NCBI RefSeq assembly: GCF_029227915.1
Contig: NC_079876.1
Location: forward strand, 13,702,001-13,766,000
Length of the DNA stretch: 64,000 nucleotides
Reading direction: 5' to 3'
Origin: Hydractinia symbiolongicarpus
Taxonomy: Eukaryota > Cnidaria > Hydrozoa > Anthoathecata > Hydractiniidae
Positions within the stretch are counted from its first letter, which is position 1, and each line of letters starts with the position of its first letter. The translations under genes were made by a program, and so were the position numbers. Of this stretch, positions 43,701 to 54,800 are shown piece by piece. The notes under the pieces were generated by a model. The model searched no databases. It was not told the DNA's origin and saw only the letters and a program-made list of their open reading frames with translations.

Positions 43701-44569
43701 TGAAAAAATTACTATCCATTCATCCAAACATCGTTCACATGAGAGGTGAACGTGAACGCACACCATTGTTGTGGACAGTATACAACACCGACAATACATC
43801 AATGGTGGAAATACTCATCTCATATGGGAGTGATGTTTGGGCGGAAGATAGTGGGAAACACAACAGTTATCATTTTGCTGCATATCATGATAGTCACACA
43901 ATATTAGATATGTTATGTCGACATGATGTAACAAACATCAACCGTGGAAATGTTTTCAACCACACACCATTACATCTTGCTGCAGCGCATGGTTACATCT
44001 CATGTGTTGATGTTTTGTTACGTCATGAAAATATTGATGTGACGATCGAAGATGAAGATGGAAACACAGCTTATGATTATGCTGGAAGATTGAAGAATGA
44101 ACAAAACCGGGAAATAATAAGACGAAAAATAAAAGAATACGAAGTAAGTTATTAAGTTGATTTAATAAATTAGAAAGAAGAATAAATTTGTATTTTATTT
44201 TAAGTTTGTCATATTAAGACATAAAGATGATTATAATATTTAAATGATAAAAGATAGGAAAAAATAGGAAGGAATGATTGGTTTGTAAGCAGAGTAAAAT
44301 ATTTTAACAACATTTTTAAAATAATTTAAAATACAATTAGATGTGATAATTTTGGTTTAAACAGATGAAAAAGATAAAATAAAATGTTGAACAAAAACAT
44401 GTAGTTATAAAAAAATAATTTGAATACTAAGTAAAATAAAACTTCGTACCCAGACCTCTATCAACTGGATGAAACGAGAATAAACAATTAAACAGCTAGT
44501 TATGTTATATATGTTACGAGTTTTTTTCAATGTTTTTAAATATTTTTTCAGCAAAGAAGGAGAAGATAA
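34717..44569 (+). CDS. TIR - NTPase/helicase-like - FN3 - ankyrin protein, eight coding exons
   Basis: Coding exons: 34,738-35,158; 35,614-35,641; 36,557-36,816; 36,902-39,359; 39,487-39,741; 39,827-39,873; 43,662-44,143; 44,552-44,569. An acceptor at 34,716 precedes the ATG, so a leader exon exists upstream. Every junction is GT-AG and all phases match, giving 3,969 coding bases and about 1,322 residues. Order: TIR domain (about 7-136), beta-rich segment (150-237), large region with a P-loop NTPase (Walker A 544-551, Walker B 637-646, superfamily 1 helicase-like motifs at 924-964), fibronectin-III-like domain (1057-1140), ankyrin repeats (1157-1317), tail QRRRR. There is no signal peptide or membrane segment, so it is probably cytoplasmic. 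TIR enzymes or adaptors joined to an NTPase and repeats suggest an innate immune sensor in which the NTPase controls the TIR; this is inference. No lesion is seen. Confidence 0.8.
34738..35158 (+). CDS. Exon 1 of the TIR gene: TIR domain
   Basis: Box 1 is WDIMISYHH (residues 7-15). DYSVWTDEDRVYGD (33-46) covers the second strand and BB loop. SKNCQKE (72-78) carries a Glu in the C-x-x-E position where NAD-cleaving TIR domains keep their catalytic Glu, here E78. The start has a good context (AAAATGG). The donor is GAAG/GTATGT, leaving one base for the next codon. Whether it cleaves NAD or only recruits partners cannot be told from sequence. Confidence 0.85.
36361..36487 (-). mobile_element. Short non-autonomous Helitron, copy 3, inside intron 2 of the TIR gene
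   Basis: On the minus strand: TCTATATTATAATACCCG start after A, GTCTGTCTGTCTGTC, a CCCGGGGATTTTTCCACGG hairpin and a CTAG end. It is 127 bp long. It lies about 70 bases before the acceptor of exon 3 and does not disturb it. Confidence 0.7.
36557..36816 (+). CDS. Exon 3 of the TIR gene: beta-rich, Ig-like segment
   Basis: The frame follows from the 28-base exon 2 (35,614-35,641), whose few codons form a linker. Alternating hydrophobic and charged residues (IIVKFHNKN, KLVLTIYKA, YILKLVISLL) suggest a single beta-sandwich such as an Ig-like fold. No cysteine pair is present, which fits a cytoplasmic protein. The donor is A/GTAAGT. Confidence 0.6.
36902..39359 (+). CDS. Exon 4 of the TIR gene: P-loop NTPase with helicase-like motifs
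   Basis: A single 2,458-base exon. The first 300 residues have no named domain; a decayed nuclease-like or accessory fold is possible. Walker A is GPLGSGKS (37,822-37,845) and Walker B FHFISDEVDG (38,101-38,130). Then come LNKSMRTT, and HGSRGTDF and EGMSRVTERLIIVC (39,043-39,084), which sit like motifs V and VI of superfamily 1 helicases; the Arg in SRV may be the arginine finger. A charged insert (about 38,400-38,640) separates the halves. If read through its donor (AAAAA/GTAAAT) it stops at 39,361-39,363, so a shorter form lacking FN3 and ankyrin repeats is possible. Confidence 0.75.
39487..39741 (+). CDS. Exon 5 of the TIR gene: fibronectin-III-like domain
   Basis: The exon follows TTTCTAG and ends at GT/GTAAGT. 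Residues CTINWNEEG, VIGNKYKFRVLASNDFG and the final strand fit a fibronectin type III fold. An ATG at 39,434 with a hydrophobic stretch opens the same frame, so a separate secreted product from an internal start cannot be excluded. The phase match with exons 4 and 6 makes the single-gene reading better. Exon 6 (39,827-39,873) adds 16 linker codons. Confidence 0.65.
39874..43661. other. Intron 6 of the TIR gene
   Basis: A 3.8-kb intron of AT-rich sequence. It contains the direct repeat at 42,366-42,812 and blocks of a dispersed repeat (41,515-41,620 and 42,155-42,240) that recur near 45,900 and 46,600. Frames within it (for example 41,574-41,882 and the minus-strand 42,479-42,114) have no domain. 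It ends in a long AT-rich tract with a good acceptor. Confidence 0.6.
42366..42812. repeat. Direct repeat of about 135 bp, two copies
   Basis: The block beginning AAATAACCGATCGCGTGTCA at about 42,366 and ending TTTCATTCAACAA near 42,502 is repeated at about 42,678-42,812 with few changes. The 175 bases between are unrelated. This is a recent local duplication within intron 6. Confidence 0.75.
43662..44143 (+). CDS. Exon 7 of the TIR gene: ankyrin repeats
   Basis: The exon lies between TTTTTAG and GAA/GTAAGT. At least three ankyrin units are visible: RTPLLWTVYNTDNTSMVEIL, HTPLHLAAAHGYISCVDVLL (the best match to the consensus) and GNTAYDYAG, with a poorer one between the first two. Its first codon needs one base from exon 6, which exon 6 supplies. 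The final exon (44,552-44,569) adds QRRRR and stops. Ankyrin repeats usually bind a partner protein, so this is the likely sensing or docking end. Confidence 0.8.
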
Positions 44570-46119
44570 ATGTCCCAAGAAATTAGTTTGAAAAAATAAC
44601 AATCCGGTCACCAGGTGAGATAATTTTTAAAATGTTTAAAAATTATGCGGTATTGTAATTTTACCAATCTATTTAAGTTTAAGTAACTTCGAAAATTTTC
44701 ACATTTTTTTATGATATTAGAAACTTTTATTTTTTAGATGACGAACAAGTTTGCAGTTAAATTTTTTATTCTATTTATATTAGTCATTTATATATATTAA
44801 TATGTTATACATATATATATATTTATTTTAAATATATCTTTTTGTATATATGTCTATAATAAATTATTGCAAATATAAATCCATGTTGCTTTTAGTTTTA
44901 TATTATTTATTATTTAAAATATATATTTATACTTTATTTATATTAGAACAAATTTATAGGAACAATGAAGCTGGAAGTGGCTGAAAAATAAGAACAAAGG
45001 GAAAGGCTGAAGTTTTAATTTTGTGTTCTTAGCGCAAAAAATGGCAAATTACAGAATAAAATGATTTTAAGCAGTTTATCAGATTGTGTCTGACAGATTT
45101 ATCTGATTTGACAAAAATCTTTTTTGTCGTCACAATCTGAAAAGTTACAACGTTTTAACTTTTTAGATTTTGTCTGAAGAGAATTAACCAATGAAGTTAC
45201 AGATTGTTTTATGAAATATTATTGATTTAAAAATTCGTATGATTTCGAAAGAAAGAAACTTCACAAACAGAAATTTTATTGAACTTTTAAAAGGGGAAAA
45301 AGGTCTATGGAACATAAAAACTCCGCCGTACAAAAACAAGGGGTGAGAAGGCGAAGGTAATCGTCCGAATTTGTGGCAAATTAGAAATGAAACAAAATCT
45401 TCTCTTTCCCTGTTTTCGTTGTTTTCGTTGTTAATGTAAAAGACGCCGCTGTCGGATGAACATGTAATTAAAAATCAGCGTGAAGACAAATTTCATCGTT
45501 CTTATAACGCATTTTTTAGCAAAAACATTAGAATTAAATTTAATTTTTACCAATCGTACAATCCCTTTCTTTCACACTGTCTATAGTAAAGGTGATCAGA
45601 ATTTTTATTAGCAGAATTTTCAGCTATTCTCTGACCTTCCTTGTGAATCCACTCATTTATATATAGTATTGTGTTATATCAAGTATATTTATATACCTAT
45701 TTATGTATGAGTTCGGGTGAGTTTTATAAAATATATTTGATTTGATTTTGATTTACTGTGGAACAATTTTTGTTCGATTTATTTTCGTATCATGGAAAGA
45801 TACATGTTCTAAGTCACGTGGTTTTGCTGCATCAAAATTGTCTCGTTCCCAACTAAAAAGGTTTGACTGCTATATTTTACGTGGCGTAATGAAACTCTCA
45901 CATAGCTATAGCCTCGTTTCGATATGATTTCATTATTGCAAAGAAATCTTCATACGGAGAAAATTTCTTTGCCTCCTTTCTAAGTTATTAATCTTTAAAA
46001 ATTAATTGCTCGTCTCGTTTCCATGCTTTTTTCGTAATTATAACCAGAAGATGTGCTGTGGAGAGCTTGCAGAGACGAAGACTTTTTTTAAGTATTTGTT
46101 TACATATAAAATTATCGCT
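44570..46119. other. 3' flank of the TIR gene
   Basis: AT-rich sequence; long TA-rich runs at 44,770-44,950; an AATAAA near 45,056 could be the poly-A signal. The part 45,890-46,050 repeats blocks from 41,515-41,620 (ATAGCCTCGTTTC..., CGGAGAAAATTT). No gene. Confidence 0.55.
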
Positions 46120-46620
46120 AATATTTATTTATTTATTTATTCATAAGGAATACTTATACAGGATTTTTCCATTCAAAATTAGTAAAATATACAAAATATA
46201 TATAATTACAAAATTTCTGTTCTTCCATGGATCCTGTTTCCCAGCCCTCCAAAAATAGTAATAAAATTTAAAATAATAACTAAAAATGTGTTGGTAAAAA
46301 TTAATATTTACAAATTAAAAATCTCTTCATATAATTTTTACAAAATCTTCTATTGATGTCGAAGCACGTATTTTCAGAAGAAGCTCGTTGACAGTTTTTG
46401 CGCCATTTAAAAAGAAACTTTTTCTACTTGATTCCAGCTTAATCTTAGGAAGTCGTAGTGAATGATTCTTGTGTTGCTTGTCATTTTTTCGAAATAATTT
46501 ACAAAGGTTTCACACACGTCTCCATGAACACACTTGAAGACTTGAAGGCAAAGACGTTTCCTTAACAGATCTTGAAAAATAGAAACCATCTTGTCCGAAT
46601 CTAATGGGACGGTTTCCATC
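46120..46620 (-). mobile_element. 3' end of a non-LTR retrotransposon, decayed
   Basis: On the minus strand a frame from 46,619 gives a stretch (RKRLCLQVFKCVHGDVCETF) that fits the C-terminal end of reverse transcriptase ORFs of CR1/L2-like elements. After a frameshift near 46,425 it continues with FLNGAKTVNELLLKIRAS. A non-coding tail of about 200 bases follows, ending in four AAAT repeats at about 46,121-46,140, as such elements do. The 5' part is missing. A related tail may underlie the matching block at 42,155-42,240. Confidence 0.6.
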
Positions 46621-46639
46621 TACAAAACTTGTCAGCGCC

Positions 46640-48000
46640 AAAGTAGAGCATATAATTATCTGGTCTGTAAAATAAAACTACCTCCCCAAATACAACTTAT
46701 TTTTTCAATAACCCGATAAAAACATCCCGCTTAGCCACGATCACGGTACCAGTGTGTTGAGAAAGAAAGAATGATTCTATTTGTCTTGTTATAGCTTGAT
46801 GATGTACTTATTGTACGAAAAGTTTAACTTAATAAACAATATCATAAATTAAAAAACCTTAAGTTATACCATAGCGTACAACTAACGGAAAAACTCTTGT
46901 AAAACTAGTAACGATTATTCGCAACGCTTGTGCATTTTTTGTCCAGAATTACTTTAAGCATAATTATTTTGTGTCGTTTTTTTATGAAACAAGTCAAAGG
47001 TACCGATAAAATCCTGGCTAGCCAAAATCTGTTTCTACTTTCCTGAACAATTTAAAAGCTAGTACCCAGGTATATTCTTCCGTACGTGTTGACAGAATGC
47101 CAGAAAAATGAGTTTAACCCAATTCGGTCCGCGGTTTTTCAAACATACTATGACCTATACTATGACTCAATAACTTTTCATAGGGTTGTTCAAATTGAAT
47201 CAAACTTGGCACACTTATAGTAAGTCATAAAAGGAACAAAATGGCAACAATAAATTTTTGCTTTCGTAAAGACATTTTCTGTGAAGTCACCAGAAGCTTT
47301 AAATTTGTTAAAAATGCCAGTATCTCCATAAAATTGAATTACTTTTGTTCTAGAGCAAATTTTTATATTCTGTTTGAAGTTTCTGAAAGCTTAATAAAAG
47401 TTATTTAACATATATTCGGGTTTTTACATGGATCGCATTAAAAATTGCAAAAAAATGCCCGAGAATCCGTTTTTTCTGATTTTTGGGTAAAACCCGACAA
47501 AATCGGGAAATCTGATTGGTCACGTGTCCGAATTATGAAAAATGATTCTTCTTGATGAAACAAGGTTGCGTTGCAAGTTTCAAGTTCTAAGGATAATCCT
47601 AACAGGAGTTATTATATTTTCCCCATTATAAGGATTTTATAGAGATTTTTAGGGGTAGTTTCGAATAATGGCCAATATCAAAGCCTCTGAAGGGTATGGG
47701 ATCTAAATATTTAGCATGCAAGTGTCTAATAAGTAAATATTGAAACTCAGTAAGTAGCATAGCCATATAACAAAGCAATAAGGAGTTATTAAAAAAAACC
47801 GTCAGAAGGGGGCGAAATGTGGGGTATAATTTAAAAATGCGCGACTTTAAGCAGGCGTCCTACTTTGTAAGTACGCTTATACTATAGCAACGCATTCACA
47901 GGCGAAGTATTTATAGGCTGTTGCAGGATTCGATAATGGCTTGACGATGAATGGTGAAATTTCAACTGAACTTCGAACCATGATTACATGTATTATAAGA
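46640..48000. other. Non-coding stretch between two convergent genes
   Basis: Nothing supportable in either direction. The last MTG1 exon should lie between here and 48,876, on the minus strand, but I could not find it. Confidence 0.5.
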
Positions 48001-48009
48001 TAAAGTTTT

Positions 48010-48425
48010 ACGAATCGTACAGAGTAACACAACCAATCGTAACAGTAACGTTTCACTTTTCGTTGAGCGTAACAGGATTTATCGTAACAGTGACGTTTCA
48101 CGTTTTGTTCAGTGTGACACGATGAATCGTAATTTTGGCGCTTCATATTTTATTGAGCGTAACACAATCTATCGTAACAGTGACGTTTTACTTTTTGTTG
48201 AGTGTGACACGATAAATGGTAACAGTGAGGTTTCACGTTTCATCGAGAGTAACACAACTCGATCAACCGTAACAGCGACGTTTCACGTTTTATTGAGGTG
48301 CGAGGTTTCACGTTTCGTCGAGAGTAACACAACTCGATCAACCGTAACAGCGACGTTTCACGTTTTATTGAGCGTAGCACAATCTATCGTAAGTGCGAGG
48401 TTTCACGTTTCGTCGAGAGTAATAC
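48010..48425. repeat. 45-bp minisatellite, about nine copies
   Basis: The unit reads about GTAACACAATCTATCGTAAC, then AGTGACGTTTCACGTTT and a short TGAG-containing end, diverged between copies, with one shortened copy near 48,296. Because 45 is a multiple of three, frames stay open on both strands (48,122-48,481 plus; 48,146-47,877 minus). These frames are taken as by-products. Confidence 0.7.
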
Positions 48426-48876
48426 GACCAAACCTTCCATTTCTGAAAGCTTGTATTAACAATATCGAACAACGTCGGTAATCTGGTCGAGAATCTAAAA
48501 TTAAAAGAGTATAGTTACGTCACCAACGTAAGTAGCGGTTACTTACAACAGTTCTTCTAACAGATTTTGAACTTGAATATATTTAGGTCAAAAGCAAAAT
48601 CATTTTTTTAGCCGTGCATGTGAAATAGTTTTTACTTTTTTGAATTCCACAACGCTTCTAGTTAACACTCCCCATTTTAGACACCCCCTATAGGCCTAAC
48701 ACCCTATTTTCAATGTTCCTCTTCGACATCCGTCCAATTATTAAAATCCCGTCTTCTTTAAGGGGTGTTTATCTGATGATGCCCTAGCTTACACCCACTC
48801 AGTTTTGACATTTGTCATAAGAACCTTGCACTCAATGAAGATATTTAAGAAATATCAAGTAAGATAACTAACGTAC

Positions 48877-51800
48877 CCCTTATGAGATCTCTCTGTTCAG
48901 CTAGTGAGTATATCACTTTATCAAAATCGTCGCACGGTTCTTTTAGCGCACACATCTTTAGATATCTATAAAAAATAAAATACAAACAGGGAGGTAAAAA
49001 CAAGAGAAAAAGATTGTTGACAAATACAAGAAAAAGTGTAATAAATCTTTAAATATCTATAAAAAATAAAGTACAAACAGGGGGGGGGGGGGGGGGGGGG
49101 GGGGTAAAAACAAGAGAAAAAGATTGTTGACAAATACAAGAAAAAGTGTAATAAATCTTTAAATATCTAAAAAAAATAAAGTACGAACAGGGAGGTAAAA
49201 ACAAAAGAAAAAGATTGTTGACAAATACAAGAAAAAGTGTAATAAATCTTTAAATATCTATAAAAAATAAAGTACAAACAGGGGGGGGGGTAAAAACAAG
49301 AGAAAAAGATTGTTGAAAAATACAAGAAAAAGTGTAATAAATCTTTAAATATCTAAAAAAAATAAAGTACGAACAGGGAGGTAAAAACAAAAGAAAAAGA
49401 TTGTTGACAAATACAAGAAAAAGATTGTTGACAAATACAAGAAAAAGTGTAATAAATCTTTAAATATCTATAAAAAATAAAGTACAAACAGGGGGGGGGT
49501 AAAAACAAGAGAAAAAGATTGTTGACAAATACAAGAAAAAGTGTAATAAATCTTTAAATATCTAAAAAAAATAAAGTACGAACAGGGAGGTAAAAACAAA
49601 AGAAAAAGATTGTTGACAAATACAAGAAAAAGTGTAATAAATCTTTAAATATCTATAAAAAATAAAGTACAAACAGGGGGGGGGGGGTAAAAACAAGAGA
49701 AAAAGATTGTTGACAAATACAAGAAAAAGTGTAATAAATCTTTAAATATCTAAAAAAAATAAAGTACGAACAGGGAGGTAAAAACAAAAGAAAAAGATTG
49801 TTGACAAATACAAGAAAAAGTGTAATAAATCTTTAGATATCTATAAAAAATAAAGTACAAACAGGGAGGTAAAAACAAGAGAAAAAGATTGTTGACAAAT
49901 ACAAGAAAAAGTGTAATAAATCTTTAAATATCTATGAAAAATAAAGTACAAACAGGGGGGGGGGGGGGGTAAAAACAAGAGAAAAAGATTGTTGACAAAT
50001 ACAAGAAAAAGTGTAATAAATCTTTAGATATCTATAAAAAATAAAGTACAAACAGGGAGGTAAAAACAAAAGAAAAAGATTGTTGACAAATACAAGAAAA
50101 AGTGTAATAAATCTTTAGATATCTATAAAAAATAAAGTACAAACAGGGGGGTAAAAACAAGAGAAAAAGATTGTTGAAAAATACAAGAAAAAGTGTAATA
50201 AATCTTTAGATATCTATAAAAAATAAGTACAAACAGGGAGGTAAAAACAAGAGAAAAAGATTGTTGAAAAATACAAGAAAAAGTGTAATAAATCTTTAAA
50301 TATCTATAAAAAATAAAGTACGAACAGGGAGGTAAAAACAAGAGAAAAAGATTGTTGACAAATACAAGAAAAAGTGTAATAAATCTTTAGATATCTATAA
50401 AAAATAAAGTACAAACAGGGAGGTAAAAACAAGAGAAAAAGATTGTTGACAAATACAAGAAAAAGTGTAATAAATCTTTAGATATCTATAAAAAATAAGT
50501 ACAAACAGGGAGGTAAAAACAAGAGAAAAAGATTGTTGACAAATACAAGAAAAAGTGTAATAAATCTTTAGATATCTATAAAAAATAAAGTACAAACAGG
50601 GAGGTAAAAACAAGAGAAAAAGATTGTTGAAAAATACAAGAAAAAGTGTAATAAATCTTTAGATATCTATAAAAAATAAAGTACAAACAGGGAGGTAAAA
50701 ACAAGAGAAAAAGATTGTTGAAAAATACAAGAAAAAGTGTAATAAATCTTTAAATATCTATAAAAAATAAAGTACGAACAGGGAGGTAAAAACAAGAAAA
50801 AAAGATTGTTGACAAATACAAGAAAAAGTGTAATAAATCTTTAGATATCTAAAAAAAATAAAGTACAAACAGGGGGGTAAAAACAAGAGAAAAAGATTGT
50901 TGACAAATATAAGAAAAATGTAGTAAATCTTTAGATATCTAAAAAAAATAAAGTACAAACAGGGGGGTAAAAACAAGAGAAAAAGATTGTTGAAAAATAC
51001 AAGAAAAAGTGTAATAAATCTTTAGATATCTAAAAAAAATAAAGTACAAACAGGGGGGTAAAAACAAGAGAAAAAGATTGTTGAAAAATACAAGAAAAAG
51101 TGTAATAAATCTTTAGATATCTATAAAAAATAAAGTACAAACAGGGAGGTAAAAACAAGAGAAAAAGATTGTTGAAAAATACAAGAAAAAGTGTAATAAA
51201 TCTTTAAATATCTATAAAAAATAAAGTACAAACAGGGGGGGGGGTAAAAACAAGAGAAAAAGATTGTTGACAAATACAAGAAAAAGTGTAATAAATCTTT
51301 AAATATCTAAAAAAAATAAAGTACAAACAGGGGGGTAAAAACAAGAGAAAAAGATTGTTGAAAAATACAAGAAAAAGTGTAATAAATCTTTAGATATCTA
51401 AAAAAAATAAAGTACAAACAGGGGGGTAAAAACAAGAGAAAAAGATTGTTGAAAAATACAAGAAAAAGTGTAATAAATCTTTAGATATCTATAAAAAATA
51501 AAGTACGAACAGGGAGGTAAAAACAAGAGAAAATGATTGTTGACAAATACAAGAAAAAGTGTAATAAATTAAGTCATGCCGCATATTAATTCGTTATAAA
51601 CCAACAAATTCCAACTTAAGTTCTTTCATACTCAACATATTAGCATTGAAGTTAACATGATGTTTTTGAAGTTCCTTTACCGATTATCGATATATGGTTT
51701 TAGGCTAACCAGATGTTATTGAATTTCCGCGCCCGAAGGCGTAGGAAATTCTTTAAAACCGTCGTTTTTTTCTTTTGGAGCATTTTTTGAGAAAAATCGA

Positions 51801-54800
51801 CCCTGGAATTTCACGTTCCTCTGATTTTTTGTTACCTAAATGTCATTTTAGGCCAAAATTGGTCCAAAAATTAGAACTACTTTATTTTTGACAAAAAATT
51901 GCCACAGTTAATAAAAAAGGTATGCTGAACATGGTGGTGGCATCAAAATTTTGATTTTTTGTCAACTAAATGCCGTTTAAGACCATAAACATTTCATTAG
52001 CAAGACTTTCAACCATGAATGATAGGCTATATTTTTTTTAGCATTTTCTTTTAAAATATGAGTTTATTATCACACGTTTCGTTTTGTTTGCGTTTGTTGT
52101 AAGATATGATGTCACTTGTGTGCTTTATCTTCAGAGCTTCATGCACCAAACCTCTTCGAATGTTTGGCACAATAACACAACGAATTTGCAGGTTGTCATC
52201 AAATATTTTTGTAGCGAGCGGAAATTCTTAGAGCCCCCAGGGCTTCTTGTTTAAGTTGGTTTATCCTGTGGTCAATATTACTATATTAACATAAACCGAT
52301 GACTAGTATCAAAGCTAACCTGGTGTTCTTTTGTTTGTTGAGCGTATAAAGCAAGTAGTCAGCAATTACCTCTTCTCCAATCACGTGATCGGGAAATGTT
52401 CCTGCAGAAATAAGTTATTCAATGCCACAGAAGTAAAACCTAGTTTTTTAACCTTAATTTGTTCAATGTTATTTCGTGTGAATTGACTAACTATAATCAT
52501 AGTCATAAGAAAAAGAGTTAGTCTGGTAATTCAGGGCCGTCCTATTGTTCACAAGCAGATATGTTTCCTAAATCGGAGTGACCGGTTTAAGACTGCACAG
52601 AATTATCAATAATGGCTGCTCCTGGGGAGTATTACTTTAGTGAAGATGATTTTGATGCAATCTTGGCTGTTATTGATGAAGATTTATTAGAGAAAAATCG
52701 TGATTTAACTAAAGAATTGTCCGAAATTGTTGAAGAAATAGTTGACGACCCTTCTGAAAGTAGTTTTTCCTGTGATATATGCTTCAAAACATGCAAAACA
52801 AAACGGGGAATCACAAGACATCGAAATGCTAAACATCGTCAGCCACCAAACCAGTTAAATGACAACAACCTTACTACTGCTGAAACCAAGCTCCATCTGT
52901 TATACTTTAAGAAGTAACACCAAGTAAGCAAGCCCAATTAAGTACAAGTAAACTTTCTAAAGATGAATGCTCTAGTGAGAAGACCAGAAATTAATTTGTC
53001 AATTATGTTATTACAAACGACGAGCCAAACTTTTCTTATAGTCTGGTCAGAGATGTGATTGGTAGTTTTAAAGGTGATGCTGAAAAGTTTTATCCGGCCT
53101 TCTGCAAATCTGTTTCAGAAAATATTGTTTTCAGAAGTTATCAAATCGAAGCTCTATTCTCCTTGGTTTTGAAATGGCTAATCACGTAAAAGAAAACACT
53201 GCAAAATTTCCTTCCCATGTAAATTTTTCACCCAAAGAAAAAAACATAATCCAATATCTAAGTGCTTACGTATTTAGTACCCTATATCGTCGCATTAGGA
53301 GATCAAAAAAAAATCAAGAAGTATGCTTGGAGTTCAAAGTTTAGACATCTTATTAGCTGGAAAGTCGTGTCTTGTGAAAGACGATAAAAATTCAGATTTA
53401 GTAAATATCAAGGAGGGTTATGGTCAGTAACCGATGATGTTTTCAGAACTTTTTGTTGTGCAGAACTTGAAGTTCTTGCTGCAACTGCTAATTTTCACCA
53501 TACAATTGATAGTAAGAAAATTGTTTCAGACCTGCTTGAGAACCCTGTTGTGATTTGTAATTACAACAAAATAACATCACACTCAACTGAGAAAGTCACA
53601 AAAGAATTAGCAATGAACTTACTTGAGCGTCTCATCATGCTTTATGTTCGTGTTCGTGTTTTTTCATTTGTGAAAGATAAATGTGAGCTGCACAAAATTG
53701 CATCAAAACAGAAAAAAGCTCGATCTCTACGCACTGAAATCAAGAAGTCTTCAAGCAATCTTTCAGATAGACATTGACACTAACAGTCCAGAACAGTGAC
53801 TATAAACCTGTTGCAACTGCTATTTTTATAGCAACAAAATTTAAAACAATATTATTTTGGCACATGGTATAATAAATAATTATAGTAGTCTACAAAAAGG
53901 TCCAGGTAGTGTATATAGGTTTTAAGGTATTTTAAAATATTTTTTATTAATGTTTGTGTTAACAGATAAAGCTTTAAATTGATATTACCTGTCATCATTT
54001 GGAATACAGTGGTTGTTCTTGCTTATTAAGCAAATTTAATGTTTTTTATAAATGTGTGGCTATAAAAATAACCGTTTTTAGTTTCTTCTTTCTTCCAAGT
54101 GTGTTTAATTGCTCTTACGGCATGGCACAGTTTCGATATCAATTTCATGACAGTTACCAGCCATGGGTCGGAAATATTGTGTGTTTTAATTGTGTTGTCA
54201 TTATAACCAAAATCACGGATTGATGGGTTATCTTCCTATGACCAATTGCACGTTGACGACCAAAGTAGTTTTCAAGGGGATCTTGAAAAAATCTTTCTGT
54301 CAGTACATATGGAACTCCATTATTAATTAAATACTGGATTAATTCTTCAACAGTAGAATGGACAGTGATTTTGATTCATTGGTAGGTTTTCCATAAGATA
54401 AACATAGTTGCTCTAATATTATCTGTGAAATTACCAGGCCTATCAGCAATTGAATCCTTCCACGTTTTGAAATATCCTAGAAATGTTTCGGTCAATCATA
54501 AGAATCTTTCATCATCAACAGATGTGTACGGTTTAAGAAATGGTTTACGTTTAATTGCTGCTTCTTTGGTATTCTTGACGTTGAGAAAGTCGAAAATTGG
54601 TCGAACACATATTACAATATTTGGCAGTTCCCTTAGCTTCTGGTGGTCCATACAACTGAAGAGCGGTAAAGACAGCTTTGCTTAACACTTGTGCTGCCAG
54701 ACGTACATTCATGACTGAATATGGTGTGAGCTTATGTGGTCATTTGTTATTTTGGGAACAAGATGTAACCTACAGTCTAAGTCATCAAGGAATAACTTTG

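Noticed and set aside
50123-50976. 72-residue frames on the minus strand (repeated Phe/Tyr/Leu-rich text)
   Set aside because: They are translations of the 91-bp minisatellite; the unit length shifts frame and the frames change with G-run length.
48955-51568. Regular repeats that might be taken for a CRISPR array
   Set aside because: Units are contiguous with no unique spacers, the context is a eukaryotic intron, and no cas genes exist.
54425-54685. Plus-strand frame within the P-type element
   Set aside because: Antisense to the transposase, where the minus strand reads LTPYSVMNVRLAAQVLSKAV in the family's expected place.
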